Shown here one piece after another: positions 45,242-54,658 of a stretch of 64,000 bases of DNA. The stretch's first letter is position 1. Each line of letters begins with the position of its first letter. The notes under the pieces are model-generated. The model saw only the letters and a list, made by a program, of their open reading frames with translations. It was not told where the DNA came from and made no database searches. Origin of the DNA: Xanthobacteraceae bacterium (GTDB lineage: Bacteria > Pseudomonadota > Alphaproteobacteria > Rhizobiales > Xanthobacteraceae); NCBI GenBank assembly GCA_019752575.1, contig JAIELW010000011.1, forward strand, positions 186,001 to 250,000. Reading direction: 5' to 3'. The translations under genes were made by a program, and so were the position numbers.

Positions 45242-45844
45242 TCAGCGCAGGCCCGCGATGGTTGCGGCGGGCGCCATCGAAAAAAACTCTCCGGCGGAGG
45301 AAATGCCAAACAATTCCTTGCCGTTGAGCTTGCGCGTCTCGCCCATCTCCACGAGATCGAAGAACAGCGCACGTGTGACGCGCGCCCACAGATCGCGCCG
45401 TACATGAAGATAGGGCTTCAAGCCGCCGGTGTTTTCCTCGGGCTCGAAGCGCAGCGGATGTTCGGCGTCGCAGCGCACGAGATCGTCCACATTCGTCCTG
45501 AACGACAGCACGCGGCTTGCGCCCTCGCCATCCACCGCCATCTCGACTGCATGGAAAGGCGCGTCCTCGACTTTGATCCCGACCTTTTCCACCGGCGTCA
45601 CCAGAAAATATTTGTCGCCTTCGCGCTTCAGGACCGACGCAAAGAGTCGCACCAGCGCGGGTCGGCCGATCGGCGTGCCGAGATAGAACCAGGTTCCATC
45701 CGCCGCGATTCGCATGTCGAGATCGCCGCAGAAGGGCGGATTCCACAGATGCACGGGCGGCAGTTTGCGCTCCTTGCCCACCGCCGCAATCAGCGATTCC
45801 AGCCCCTTCGGCGCTGTCCCCTGATTCGTGCTGTGGCCCGTCAT
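45242..45844 (-). CDS. DUF1285 protein
   Basis: The 200-residue protein shows the family pattern: LPPVHLWNPPFCGDLDMRIA near 29-48, GTWFYLGTPIGRPALVRLFA near 51-70 and YFLVTPVEKVGIKVEDAPF near 79-97. The structure of a family member suggests a two-domain binding protein, but no activity is known. It heads the unit DUF1285-NUDIX-DUF6111-CCA, divergent from moxR. Confidence 0.9.
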   Translation of the reverse strand: MTGHSTNQGTAPKGLESLIAAVGKERKLPPVHLWNPPFCGDLDMRIAADGTWFYLGTPIGRPALVRLFASVLKREGDKYFLVTPVEKVGIKVEDAPFHAVEMAVDGEGASRVLSFRTNVDDLVRCDAEHPLRFEPEENTGGLKPYLHVRRDLWARVTRALFFDLVEMGETRKLNGKELFGISSAGEFFSMAPAATIAGLR

Positions 45845-45937
45845 AAAGCTACTCGGATTGTGATCGCGAAAAAGCGTGCTTTCATCATAGCCTAAACGCT
45901 TAAAAGCCCTTTTGGGACCGCCTCACTCCGGACCCAG

Positions 45938-46004
45938 TCGCGGCCTTTCGTGTGCATGGAAATTGCATGAACATGCTTGGAATAAGTGAGTCGGAAGGCC
46001 GCGA
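45938..46004. other. Isolated inverted repeat in the DUF1285-moxR intergenic region
   Basis: TCGCGGCCTTTCG (45938-45950) pairs with CGGAAGGCCGCGA (45992-46004), loop 41 nt. Its shape differs from that of the repeat element beginning at 46020. The whole 370-bp gap 45845-46214 has no gene, only this and copy C. Confidence 0.5.
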
Positions 46005-46019
46005 ATACAAGTACCGGCA

Positions 46020-46184
46020 GCAGTGTGGCGTTCGAGAAGTCCGCACCCCACCTCGGCACGCTCATTTGCGGACTTTTCGAACAAAGCCACACTGCCAAGC
46101 AATATTCACTAGTGATCCTTTGGTTCTGACATTCGTAGAAGTGCCTGCTGCAACGGAATACGAATGTCAGAACCGGATCACTAG
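46020..46184. repeat. Two-hairpin bulged element, copy C
   Basis: Hairpin C1 (46020-46095): outer arm GCAGTGTGGC, inner arm GTTCGAGAAGTCCGCA, loop of 21 nt, matching inner arm, unpaired AAA 46083-46085, outer arm. Linker of 13 nt (CAAGCAATATTCA). Hairpin C2 (46109-46184): outer arm CTAGTGATCC, unpaired TTT 46119-46121, inner arm GGTTCTGACATTCGTA, loop of 21 nt, matching arms. It ends 20 bp before the moxR ribosome binding site. Confidence 0.92.
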
Positions 46185-46214
46185 AATGCCCCTCGCCAGC
46201 CGAAGGAGGAGCCG

Positions 46215-47216
46215 TTGAGCCCCGCAAGTCCGGAAAATTTCGACCAGATGATCGTGCGCGCTGCGGAGACGACGGCGGCTTCCGTCAAAGCCGCACGCGC
46301 GGCGATCGGCAACGTCATCTTCGGCCAGGAGAAAGTCGTCGATCACGCGCTGATTACGGTGCTGGCCGGCGGCCATGCGCTGCTCTTGGGCGTGCCCGGT
46401 CTCGCGAAAACGAAGCTCGTAGATACCATGGGCACCGTACTCGGCCTGCTCGCACGCCGCGTGCAGTTCACCCCGGACCTGATGCCTTCCGACATCCTCG
46501 GCGCGGAAGTGCTGGAAGAGTCGGCGGCCGGCAAGCGTTCGTTCCGCTTCATTCAGGGACCGGTATTTACGCAGCTTCTGCTCGCGGACGAAATCAACCG
46601 CGCTTCTCCGCGCACGCAGTCCGCGCTGCTGCAGTCGATGCAGGAATATCATGTGACGGTCGCAGGCCAGCGCCACGACCTGCCGAAGCCCTTCCACGTG
46701 CTCGCGACCCAGAATCCGCTCGAACAGGAAGGCACCTATCCGCTCCCGGAGGCGCAGCTCGATCGCTTCCTGATGGAAATCGACGTCACCTATCCGGACC
46801 GCGAAGCGGAAAAGAAGATTCTTTTCGACACCACCGGCGTCGAGGAAACGAAGCCGCGCGTAGCAATGAGCGCCGAAGACCTGATGGCGGCACAGCGCCT
46901 CGTGCGGCGGATTCCAGTCGGCGAGTCGGTCGTCGAAGCGATCCTCAATCTCGTTCGCTCCGCACGCCCCGATAACGCGAGCAGCGAGATCGCAAAACAG
47001 ATCGCATGGGGCCCCGGCCCGCGCGCGAGCCAAGCCTTGATGCTCGCGGTCCGCGCCCGCGCGCTTCTGGACGGACGCCTCGCGCCGTCGGTCGATGACG
47101 TGCTCGAACTCGCCGAGCCCGTCTTGAAACACCGCATGGCGCTCACTTTCGCTGCGCGCGCCGACGGCGCGACGGTCGAAGGCTTGATCGGCAAGCTGAA
47201 AGCCAAGATCGGATGA
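46215..47216 (+). CDS. MoxR-family AAA ATPase, TTG start
   Basis: The 333-residue protein has the MoxR layout: Walker A region HALLLGVPGLAKTKLVDTMG near 56-75, Walker B LLLADEINRA near 121-130, sensor 1 FHVLATQNPLEQEGTYPLPE near 158-177 and the lid domain. The start is TTG 46215; AGGAGGA lies 6-8 bp before it. MoxR ATPases act as chaperones for vWA-domain partners. The next gene overlaps by 4 bp. Confidence 0.93.
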   Translation: MSPASPENFDQMIVRAAETTAASVKAARAAIGNVIFGQEKVVDHALITVLAGGHALLLGVPGLAKTKLVDTMGTVLGLLARRVQFTPDLMPSDILGAEVLEESAAGKRSFRFIQGPVFTQLLLADEINRASPRTQSALLQSMQEYHVTVAGQRHDLPKPFHVLATQNPLEQEGTYPLPEAQLDRFLMEIDVTYPDREAEKKILFDTTGVEETKPRVAMSAEDLMAAQRLVRRIPVGESVVEAILNLVRSARPDNASSEIAKQIAWGPGPRASQALMLAVRARALLDGRLAPSVDDVLELAEPVLKHRMALTFAARADGATVEGLIGKLKAKIG

Positions 47217-48178
47217 ATGCACCCATCGACGTAAGCGGGGCACGGGAAGAAGAGATCGCGCCGGTACGGCAGGCGACGCAAAGTGCGCAGCACCTTGCCG
47301 CCGCCATGCCGCGGCTGATTCTCGAAGCCCGCCGCGCCGCCGCGTCGGTGTTTCACGGCCTGCACGGCCGCCGCCGCGCGGGACCGGGCGAGAATTTCTG
47401 GCAATACCGCCGCTTCACGGACGGCGAGCCGTCGAACCGCGTCGACTGGCGCCGCTCGGCGCGCGACGATCATCTTTATGTGCGCGAGCGCGAATGGGAG
47501 GCCTCGCACACCGTCTGGATCTGGCCCGATCTTTCGCCTTCCATGATCTTCGCCTCGCCGCTCGTCTGGGAGACGAAGCGCGACCGCGCGCTCATGCTCG
47601 CCTTTGCGCTCGGCGAATTGCTCGTCCAGGGCGGCGAGCGGGTCGCGATCCCGGGCCTGATGCGTCCGACCGCGAGCAGGAATGTGATTGAGCGCATGGC
47701 CGAGGCGGTCATTCATGCCGGTGGCGACTGGAAGAGTTTGCCGCCGCCGATCACGCCCGGCCCGCGCGAGGAAGTCGTGCTGCTTTCCGACTTGTGGAGC
47801 CCGGTCGGCCAAATCGTCGCCGCGATCGATCACATGGCCAAACGCGAGCCCGGTGGCCATGTCGTGCAAATCGTCGATCCCGCGGAAGAAACTTTCCCTT
47901 ATTCCGGCCGTATCGATTTCCGCGAGCCGGAAACCGGACAAAATCTCACCGTCGGCCGCGCCGAGATGTGGGCGCGTGATTATCTCGCGCTGGTCGCGAA
48001 ACATCGCGAAACCATTCGCGAAGAAACTTCGCGCCGCGGCTGGAGTTTCGCGATCCATCGCACCGACCGTACGGCGAGCGAACTCCTGATCTCGCTGCAT
48101 GCGCGCATGGGCGAAGCGCGCGACGTGATCTCGAGGAAGCGCGCAAGCGTGAAGCTCGGCGAAACGGAGGCGGCATGA
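47213..48178 (+). CDS. DUF58 protein
   Basis: The 321-residue protein has the DUF58 signature in FWQYRRFTDGEPSNRVDWRR near 62-81, after HGLHGRRRAGPGENF. A vWA-like segment follows (HTVWIWPDLSPSM, the MIDAS-like DLS.S). These proteins are the usual partners of MoxR ATPases. It overlaps moxR upstream and the DUF4159 gene downstream by 4 bp each, so this is a tight operon. Confidence 0.92.
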   Translation: MNAPIDVSGAREEEIAPVRQATQSAQHLAAAMPRLILEARRAAASVFHGLHGRRRAGPGENFWQYRRFTDGEPSNRVDWRRSARDDHLYVREREWEASHTVWIWPDLSPSMIFASPLVWETKRDRALMLAFALGELLVQGGERVAIPGLMRPTASRNVIERMAEAVIHAGGDWKSLPPPITPGPREEVVLLSDLWSPVGQIVAAIDHMAKREPGGHVVQIVDPAEETFPYSGRIDFREPETGQNLTVGRAEMWARDYLALVAKHRETIREETSRRGWSFAIHRTDRTASELLISLHARMGEARDVISRKRASVKLGETEAA

Positions 48179-51015
48179 TCGGGCTGCCGATCGGCTTCAC
48201 CTCCCCGCTGATCCTGCTCGCGCTCGTAGCACTCCCGTTGCTTTGGTACTTGCTGCGGCTGGTGCCGCCGCGCCCGCGTCTGATTCAGTTTCCGCCGACG
48301 CGGCTGCTTCTCGAAATCGAACCGAAAGAGGAAACGCCGGCGCGCACGCCGTGGTGGCTGACGGTACTGCGCCTGCTGCTCGCAGCTCTCGTCATCATCG
48401 CAGCGGCAGGCCCGCTCTTGAATCCGCCGCCAGCAACCTCGCGTGCGAGTGGACCGATTATTTTGCTCGTGGACTCCGGCTGGGCTTCCGCCGCGCAATG
48501 GCAGAACCGGCTCTTCACCGCGAACGCGATCATCGCGCGCGCGGAAGCGGAAAACCGCCCGGTCGCGATGCTTGCGACCGCGAGCCCGAAGAAAGACGTT
48601 TCGCTCCTGCGTCCGCTGGAGGCGCGCGAGCAGTTGCGTTTGCTTACGCCCGCGCCGCATGCGCCGAACCGCGCCGACATTCTTCCGGGACTTACTGACC
48701 TTCTGAAGCGCCAGCCGGACGCTTCCGTGATCTGGCTCTCCGACGGCGCCGATCTCGGTGATGGCGAGGCTTTCATCCACGCGCTGAACGATCGCATACC
48801 TGCTGGCCAGCTCACCGTGATTTCCGGCGGCACGCAAAGCGCGCTTGCGCTCGCAGCGGCGGAAAACAAGGCGGGCGCGTTGATCGTGAAGGTGCTGCGC
48901 GCAGACACCAACACGCCCGCGAACGGCAGCATCCGCGCGCGCGACCTGCGCGGCCTTCCGCTTGGCGACGCGCCGTTCTCGTTCGCGGTCGGCACGCTGG
49001 AAGCCGAAGCGAAGTTCGAACTGCCGGTCGAGATCCGCAACGACATCACCCGTCTCGAAATCACCAGCGAACGCTCGGCTGGCGCGGTGCAGTTGCTCGA
49101 CAAACGCTGGCGCCGCCGCACCGTCGGCATCATCTCCGGCGGCACCATCGAAACCGCGCAGCCGCTCCTGGCCGCGACCTTCTATCTGTCCCGCGCGCTT
49201 TCGCCGTTCGCGGACGTGCGCCTCGCGGGCAATACCGCGCCCGGCGAAGCGATTGCCCGCTTCATCGAGCAGCAGATTCCCGTGATCGTGCTTTCCGATG
49301 TCGGCACCATTCCGCCGGAAGTGCGCGAACAGCTCTTCAAGTGGATGGAGAACGGCGGCGTGCTGATCCGCTTCGCCGGACGCCGCTTGGCCGCTTCCGA
49401 CGACGATGTGCTGGTACCGGTAAAACTGCGCCGTGGCGGCCGCGTGCTTGGCGGCTCGCTCTCATGGGAGCAGCCGCAGAAATTCGGCAGCTTCTCGCGC
49501 GAGGGCCCGTTCGCGGATATGACCGCGCCGGAGGATGTCCTCGTCACGCGCCAGGTGCTCGCCGAACCCGACGGACGCTTGGCCGAGCGCACCTGGGCGT
49601 CGCTTGCCGACGGCACGCCGCTGGTCACCGCCGAGCGCCGCGGCAAGGGCCTGCTCGCGCTCTTTCACGTGACCGCCGATACGTCGTGGTCGAACCTGCC
49701 GCTCTCCGGCGCTTTCGTCGAGATGCTCCGCCGCACTGTGGGTTTAGGCAGCGCGGTCAATCGTCCCGCGGAAGAAACGCAAAACGCACCGCGCGCGAAC
49801 GTGCAGACGGTCGCGCCGAACCGCCTGCTCGACGGTTACGGCGCCTTCACTGCGCCCGGCCCGACCGCGAAGCCCGTCGCCGCCGATTTCACCGATCGCG
49901 GCAATCTCGATCACCCGCCCGGATTCTACGGCCCGACCGAAAGCCTGCTCGCGGTCAATACGCTGCTGCCGGGCGACAAGCTCGCGGCGCTCGATCTGTC
50001 GAAGCTGAAAGCCAACGTCGAAGCCTATCGCCGCTCCGAGCCCGTCGATCTGCGCGCGGCCTTGCTCTCGCTCGTGCTGCTTCTTCTGCTCATCGACGCG
50101 CTGATTGTGTTTTGGCTTGCGGGCGGCATTAATCGGTTCGCGCGCAAGCGCGCGGCCGTGGCGATCTTGCTTGCGCTGTGCGCTTCGCTGTTCTTCGCAA
50201 ACAGCGAAGCGCAAGCCCAAACGCCGCAACGCCTGCCACAGCAGAACAACGACTCGTCCTTGCCCTTCGAATTGCGCGCAAGCCTGCAAACGCGGCTCGC
50301 CTATGTCATCACCGGCGACCGCGAAACCGACAACATCTCGAGAGCCGGCCTCGAAGGGCTGACGGCTTTTCTCTCGGCACGCACGGCGCTGGAGCCCGGC
50401 GCCCCGATGGGCGTCAACATCGCGAGCGACGAACTCGCCTTCTTCCCGATTTTGTATTGGCCGGTGGTGCCCGGCACGCCGAAGCCCTCGAAAGAAGTGC
50501 TCGCCCGCATCGACGCCTATATGAAACAGGGCGGCACGATCCTGTTCGACACGCGCGATGCGCTCGCGATCAACAATCCGCGCAGCGGCGAGGTGTCGCC
50601 CGCGACCGCGGCCTTGCGCGACATTCTCTCCTCGCTCGATCTGCCCGAGCTCGAAACGGTGCCGACGGATCACGTGCTGACGAAATCGTTCTATCTCCTG
50701 CGCGATTTTCCGGGCCGCTTTACGAGCGGCAACCTCTGGGTGGAAACGTTGCCGGCGGACGAGGAAGAACAGACGAACCGTCCCGCGCGCGCAGGCGACG
50801 GCGTCTCGCCGATTTTGATCACCTCGAACGATTTCGCCGGGGCCTGGGCCGTGAGCGGCGACGGCCAGCCGATGCTGCCGCTGACACCCGGCGAGCCGCG
50901 CCAGCGCGAATTCGCCTACCGTGTCGGCGTGAACATCGTAATGTACGTGCTGACGGGCAACTACAAGGCAGATCAGGTGCACGTACCCGCGCTGCTAGAG
51001 AGGTTGGGGCAGTGA
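48175..51015 (+). CDS. Large membrane protein with BatA N-terminus and DUF4159
   Basis: The 946-residue product starts with two membrane helices of BatA type (FTSPLILLALVALPLLWYLL and VLRLLLAALVIIAAAGPLL) and a vWA-like region (IILLVDSGWAS). A third helix lies near 625-645 (LLSLVLLLLLIDALIVFWLA), and a signal-like helix near 660 precedes DUF4159 (about 705-940), with LQTRLAYVITGDRETDNISR and GGTILFDTRDA. It probably acts with MoxR and DUF58 in the periplasm. The stop is 128 bp before the next cluster gene because of a repeat. Confidence 0.9.
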   Translation: MIGLPIGFTSPLILLALVALPLLWYLLRLVPPRPRLIQFPPTRLLLEIEPKEETPARTPWWLTVLRLLLAALVIIAAAGPLLNPPPATSRASGPIILLVDSGWASAAQWQNRLFTANAIIARAEAENRPVAMLATASPKKDVSLLRPLEAREQLRLLTPAPHAPNRADILPGLTDLLKRQPDASVIWLSDGADLGDGEAFIHALNDRIPAGQLTVISGGTQSALALAAAENKAGALIVKVLRADTNTPANGSIRARDLRGLPLGDAPFSFAVGTLEAEAKFELPVEIRNDITRLEITSERSAGAVQLLDKRWRRRTVGIISGGTIETAQPLLAATFYLSRALSPFADVRLAGNTAPGEAIARFIEQQIPVIVLSDVGTIPPEVREQLFKWMENGGVLIRFAGRRLAASDDDVLVPVKLRRGGRVLGGSLSWEQPQKFGSFSREGPFADMTAPEDVLVTRQVLAEPDGRLAERTWASLADGTPLVTAERRGKGLLALFHVTADTSWSNLPLSGAFVEMLRRTVGLGSAVNRPAEETQNAPRANVQTVAPNRLLDGYGAFTAPGPTAKPVAADFTDRGNLDHPPGFYGPTESLLAVNTLLPGDKLAALDLSKLKANVEAYRRSEPVDLRAALLSLVLLLLLIDALIVFWLAGGINRFARKRAAVAILLALCASLFFANSEAQAQTPQRLPQQNNDSSLPFELRASLQTRLAYVITGDRETDNISRAGLEGLTAFLSARTALEPGAPMGVNIASDELAFFPILYWPVVPGTPKPSKEVLARIDAYMKQGGTILFDTRDALAINNPRSGEVSPATAALRDILSSLDLPELETVPTDHVLTKSFYLLRDFPGRFTSGNLWVETLPADEEEQTNRPARAGDGVSPILITSNDFAGAWAVSGDGQPMLPLTPGEPRQREFAYRVGVNIVMYVLTGNYKADQVHVPALLERLGQ

Positions 51016-51024
51016 CTGTGCTTG

Positions 51025-51123
51025 CATCCTCATGGTTCGAGACGCGCGACTTCGTCACGCTCCTCACCAAGAGGAGTCCTCATCCTGAGGAGCGTCCGCA
51101 GGACGCGTCTCGAAGGATGAGGA
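51025..51123. repeat. Dispersed palindrome pair, CCTCATCCTGAGGAG type (copy 2)
   Basis: Left hairpin: CATCCTCATGGTTCGAGACG to CTCACCAAGAGGA region; right hairpin: CCTCATCCTGAGGAGCG to CGTCTCGAAGGATGAGG. It is inserted between two genes of the MoxR cluster. Confidence 0.8.
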
Positions 51124-51142
51124 CAAAGGGCGAGTCTTGCCC

Positions 51143-53203
51143 ATGAACCTCGGTATCGCGTTCGAACCGCTGATCTCGCTCCCGCTCCTGCTCGCGGCGG
51201 CGGTCGTTGCCGCGCTGGTCGCGGCACTTCTTCTCGTTTCGCGTTCGCGCGGGGCGATCACCCGCGCGATTGCGCTGGCGCTCGGCGTGATTGCGCTCGC
51301 AAATCCTTCGCTCACCCGCGAAGACCGCGATCCGCTGACTTCCGTCGTCGCCATCGTGCTCGACAGGAGCGCGAGCCAGCGCTTCGGCGACCGCACCGAA
51401 GCGACCAACAAGGCGGCGGAAATTCTGAAACAGCGCCTCTCCGCGATTCCCAATCTCGAAGTCCGCATCGTCGACGGCGGCACCGACGGCGAAGGCGACG
51501 GCACCAAACTTTTCGCGGCACTGAGCGCGACGCTTGCCGACGTACCGCCGGAGCGCGTCGCCGGCGCGATCATGATCACCGACGGCCGCGTGCATGACGT
51601 CCCCTTGCCGCAGCATCTCGGCTTCGACGCGCCGGTTCACTCGCTGATCACCGGACGCGACAACGAACGCGACCGCCGCGTGGCGCTCACTTCGACCCCG
51701 CGCTTCGGCATCGTCGGGCAGCGCCAGACCATCGGCTTCCGCGTGGTTGACGAAGGCATTCCGAACGGCGCGCGCGTGAATGTCATCGTGCGCCGCGACG
51801 GCAACGTGGTCGCGAATACCGTCGTGACGGCAGGCACCGAGGAGCGCGTTCAGGTCGAGATCGCGCGTGCCGGACCGAACATCGTCGAGATCGAGGCATC
51901 CCCGCTCGAAGGCGAATTGACACTCCTGAACAACCGCGTCGCGCTGACGGTCGATGGCGTGCGGGAGAAGCTCCGCGTGCTGCTCGTTTCCGGCGAGCCG
52001 CATTCCGGCGAGCGCACCTGGCGCAATCTTCTGAAATCCGACGCCAACGTCGATCTCGTGCACTTCACCATTCTCCGTCCGCCGGAGAAGCAGGACGGCA
52101 CGCCGATCCACGAGCTTTCGCTGATCGCTTTCCCGACGCGCGAACTCTTTCAGCAGAAGATCAAGGAATTCCACCTGATCATCTTCGACCGCTACGCGCA
52201 GCAGGGCGTGCTGCCGCTGATTTATTTCGACAACATCGTCGAATATGTCCGCGGCGGCGGCGCGCTCCTGATCGCGGCGGGACCGGATTACGCCGGACGC
52301 AACTCTGTGTGGCGCACGCCGCTCGAAGCGATCCTTCCCGCGACGCCGACCGGCAATATCACCGAGATCGCCTACAAGCCGGGGCTCACCGACGAAGGCA
52401 AGCGCCATCCTGTGACACGCCTGCTTCCGGGCTCCGAAACCACGCCGCCGCAATGGAGCCGCTTCTTCCGTCTGATCGACACACAGATGTCGAACGGCAC
52501 GGCACTGATGAACGGCCCGAACAATCAGCCGCTGCTCGTGCTCTCCCGCTACGGCGACGGCCGGGTCGCACTGCTTCTGTCCGACCACATCTGGCTCTGG
52601 GCGCGCGGCTATGAAGGCGGCGGCCCGCATCTCGATCTGCTGCGCCGCCTCTCGCACTGGCTGATGAAGGAGCCGGAGCTCGAGGAAGAGCGCCTCGTGA
52701 TGACCGCGCGCGGGGGCGAGATCGTGATCGAACGCCGCACCATGAGCGAGACCGCGGAGCCCGTGACCGTCACGCAGCCTTCGGGCGCGACGCAGATTTT
52801 GAATCTTGCGCGCGCCGAGCCCGGCATCTTCCGCGGCGCGATCAAGGCCGAAGAACTCGGCCTCTGGCGCGCAACCGACGGCAAGCTCACGGCGCTCGTC
52901 AATCTCGGCCCGCTCAATCCGCGCGAATATCTCGAAGTGACGAGCACGCGCGACGTGATGCTGCCGCTTGCGAACGGCACCGCGGGCGGCGTGCTCAGGC
53001 TCGCCGATCTTTCCGGCGGCGCGCCGCGGATCGCGCAGATCCGCTCCGCCGAGCGCTTCGCCGGTCCCGACTGGATCGGCATCAAGATGCGCGACGCGAG
53101 CGTCGTGCGCGGCCTTGGGCTGTTCCCGCTATTCGCGGGACTTTCCGGCCTGCTCATCCTGATGGCGGGCATCGCCGCTGCATGGACACGCGAAGGCAGG
53201 TAG
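51143..53203 (+). CDS. Large membrane protein with vWA/glutamine amidotransferase-like fold, MoxR cluster
   Basis: The 686-residue protein has membrane helices near 10-30 and 36-52 and at the C-terminus (LFPLFAGLSGLLILMAGIAA). A vWA-like N-terminal domain shows VVAIVLDRSASQRFGDRTEA near 68-87, with the DxSxS metal site. The GATase-like region has HLIIFDRYAQQGV and GGGALLIAAGP. It closes the MoxR-DUF58-DUF4159 set. ATG 51143 is chosen; a TTG at 51137 is also in frame. Confidence 0.88.
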   Translation: MNLGIAFEPLISLPLLLAAAVVAALVAALLLVSRSRGAITRAIALALGVIALANPSLTREDRDPLTSVVAIVLDRSASQRFGDRTEATNKAAEILKQRLSAIPNLEVRIVDGGTDGEGDGTKLFAALSATLADVPPERVAGAIMITDGRVHDVPLPQHLGFDAPVHSLITGRDNERDRRVALTSTPRFGIVGQRQTIGFRVVDEGIPNGARVNVIVRRDGNVVANTVVTAGTEERVQVEIARAGPNIVEIEASPLEGELTLLNNRVALTVDGVREKLRVLLVSGEPHSGERTWRNLLKSDANVDLVHFTILRPPEKQDGTPIHELSLIAFPTRELFQQKIKEFHLIIFDRYAQQGVLPLIYFDNIVEYVRGGGALLIAAGPDYAGRNSVWRTPLEAILPATPTGNITEIAYKPGLTDEGKRHPVTRLLPGSETTPPQWSRFFRLIDTQMSNGTALMNGPNNQPLLVLSRYGDGRVALLLSDHIWLWARGYEGGGPHLDLLRRLSHWLMKEPELEEERLVMTARGGEIVIERRTMSETAEPVTVTQPSGATQILNLARAEPGIFRGAIKAEELGLWRATDGKLTALVNLGPLNPREYLEVTSTRDVMLPLANGTAGGVLRLADLSGGAPRIAQIRSAERFAGPDWIGIKMRDASVVRGLGLFPLFAGLSGLLILMAGIAAAWTREGR

Positions 53204-53214
53204 ACCTGCCTTCG
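53191..53214 (+). other. Palindrome spanning the stop of the 51143 gene
   Basis: CGAAGGCAGGT and ACCTGCCTTCG pair around the TAG stop. No T run follows, so a terminator role is uncertain. Confidence 0.35.
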
Positions 53215-53282
53215 ATGGCACGCGAAGCCGATAAGCTCTATCGAGATTGATTCATCTGCGCGCGCGTCGTAGGACGGCGCGC

Positions 53283-54041
53283 ATGATCGGATACATAGAC
53301 TATCTTCTATTCCGGCTTCGCTACTGGCTGAAGCGCGGCCGCGGTGCGGATCCTTATGAGCTGGAGATCCGCCGCCTCTATAACGAGCGCGTCGGCCGCA
53401 AGAAAATCGCGCACGGCGAGGCTTACGACGTCCTGTCGTATCAATCGAACGGCAAATTTGATTACGAGCTCTATAAAAAGATTCAGACCCTCGGAAACAA
53501 GGGCAAGATCGAGCGTGTCTTTGTCGCGCAAGAGAACATCGCCTATCTCTGCCGCGAGCTGGAAAAAATTATTCCCGAAATCAAGTTCGTGCTCTGCCAC
53601 GGCACGCGCAACGCCGCCGAACAGAAATTCTTTCAGGCTTCGTTATCGAAACCCGCGACGATTCTGGGCACGGAAATCTCCGACACCGCTTCGCAATTTC
53701 CGATGACCATCGAGTGGGACTTCCACGAAGTGAAACCGGAATGGCGCGGCGCCGTCGATGTGATCTATTCCAACAGCTTCGATCACTCTTACGACCCGCA
53801 GAAACTGTTCACTGCGTGGCTTTCCTGCCTCGGCGTAAACGGCGTGATGGTGCTGGAGTGGTCGCGCGCGCACGGGCTCTCGCCGACGATTCTCGATCCC
53901 TTCAATATCGGGCTCGATAAGCTGAGCGCGATGCTGGAAAATTTCTGCGCAGACGGAAAATTCAAGCTGCTGCCGCTGCTCACCGGTCTGCCTTCGCGCA
54001 CGATCGAGCAAACCTTCGTGCTCGTGCAGCGTGTGCGTTAA
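53283..54041 (+). CDS. Class I SAM-dependent methyltransferase-like protein
   Basis: The 252-residue protein has a basic head with a hydrophobic stretch (MIGYIDYLLFRLRYWLKRGR). A Rossmann-like domain follows from about 98: the first strand is FVLCHGTRNAAEQ in place of the usual Gly-rich loop, then ILGTEISDTA with an acidic residue. DVIYSNSFDHSYDPQKLFTA near 159-178 and GVMVLEWSRAHG follow. This resembles methyltransferases of polysaccharide or small-molecule clusters. Substrate unknown. ATG 53283 is chosen. Confidence 0.72.
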   Translation: MIGYIDYLLFRLRYWLKRGRGADPYELEIRRLYNERVGRKKIAHGEAYDVLSYQSNGKFDYELYKKIQTLGNKGKIERVFVAQENIAYLCRELEKIIPEIKFVLCHGTRNAAEQKFFQASLSKPATILGTEISDTASQFPMTIEWDFHEVKPEWRGAVDVIYSNSFDHSYDPQKLFTAWLSCLGVNGVMVLEWSRAHGLSPTILDPFNIGLDKLSAMLENFCADGKFKLLPLLTGLPSRTIEQTFVLVQRVR

Positions 54042-54547
54042 TCCCGGCCGTAGTCGCGGCGCACCGCGCCGCTGACGTTCTCGAAAGAGCCGGCCGCCAG
54101 CTCCGCCACCAGCACGCGCTCGGGATCGACCGGTCCCGGCAATTTCACGCGGCCATGCTCCACTTTCTTGAATCCCAGCCGGCCGTAATAAGGTTCGTCG
54201 CCGACGAGCAGGACGAGTTTCGCGCCGGAGGCTTTCGTAGCCTTCATCGAGGCTTCCATCAGCGCGCGTCCCACGCCGCGGCTCCTGAATGGGGGCTCGA
54301 CCGTGAGCGGGCCCAAGAGCAACGCCTTCACGCCCCCGATCTTGACCGGCGTGAGCCGCACCGAGCCTACAAGCAGCGTGCCGATGCGGGCGGTGTAGGA
54401 AAGCTCGCGCCGGTGATCGACGCCTTCGCGCAACCGGTACGCCGAGCGCGCGAAGCGGCCCGGACCGAAGGTCCGTTCCGAGAGCTTCTCGATCGCGAGA
54501 TCGTCTTCCGGCGTTTCGGGCTGGATGTTGAGCGAAAGATCGGCCAA
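54038..54547 (-). CDS. GNAT-family N-acetyltransferase, YhbS-like
   Basis: The 169-residue protein has the GNAT fold: IQPETPEDDLAIEKL near 8-22, VGSVRLTPVKIGGVKALLLG near 61-80, the acetyl-CoA loop FRSRGVGRALMEASM near 87-101 and GDEPYYGRLGF near 115-125. The order of elements is typical of YhbS-like acetyltransferases. Substrate unknown. Its 3' end overlaps the convergent methyltransferase gene by 4 bp. Confidence 0.88.
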   Translation of the reverse strand: MADLSLNIQPETPEDDLAIEKLSERTFGPGRFARSAYRLREGVDHRRELSYTARIGTLLVGSVRLTPVKIGGVKALLLGPLTVEPPFRSRGVGRALMEASMKATKASGAKLVLLVGDEPYYGRLGFKKVEHGRVKLPGPVDPERVLVAELAAGSFENVSGAVRRDYGRD

Positions 54548-54658
54548 GGCGCTGTTCCGGTTTTAATTCGCGCGCGGAATACCATGAGAGCCAAAGCCGG
54601 TCCAATGACGGCGCGTTTGCGAATGTGTATTGCCGCGGCTTTTTCGACAGGCCCGGAT

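Noticed and set aside
46020-46184. Possible CRISPR-like repeat-spacer pattern
   Set aside because: There are only two hairpins of different sequence, no direct repeats of constant size and no cas genes in the window.
46790-48100. 436-codon open frame antisense to moxR and DUF58
   Set aside because: It overlaps two genes with clear motifs and has no recognisable protein features.
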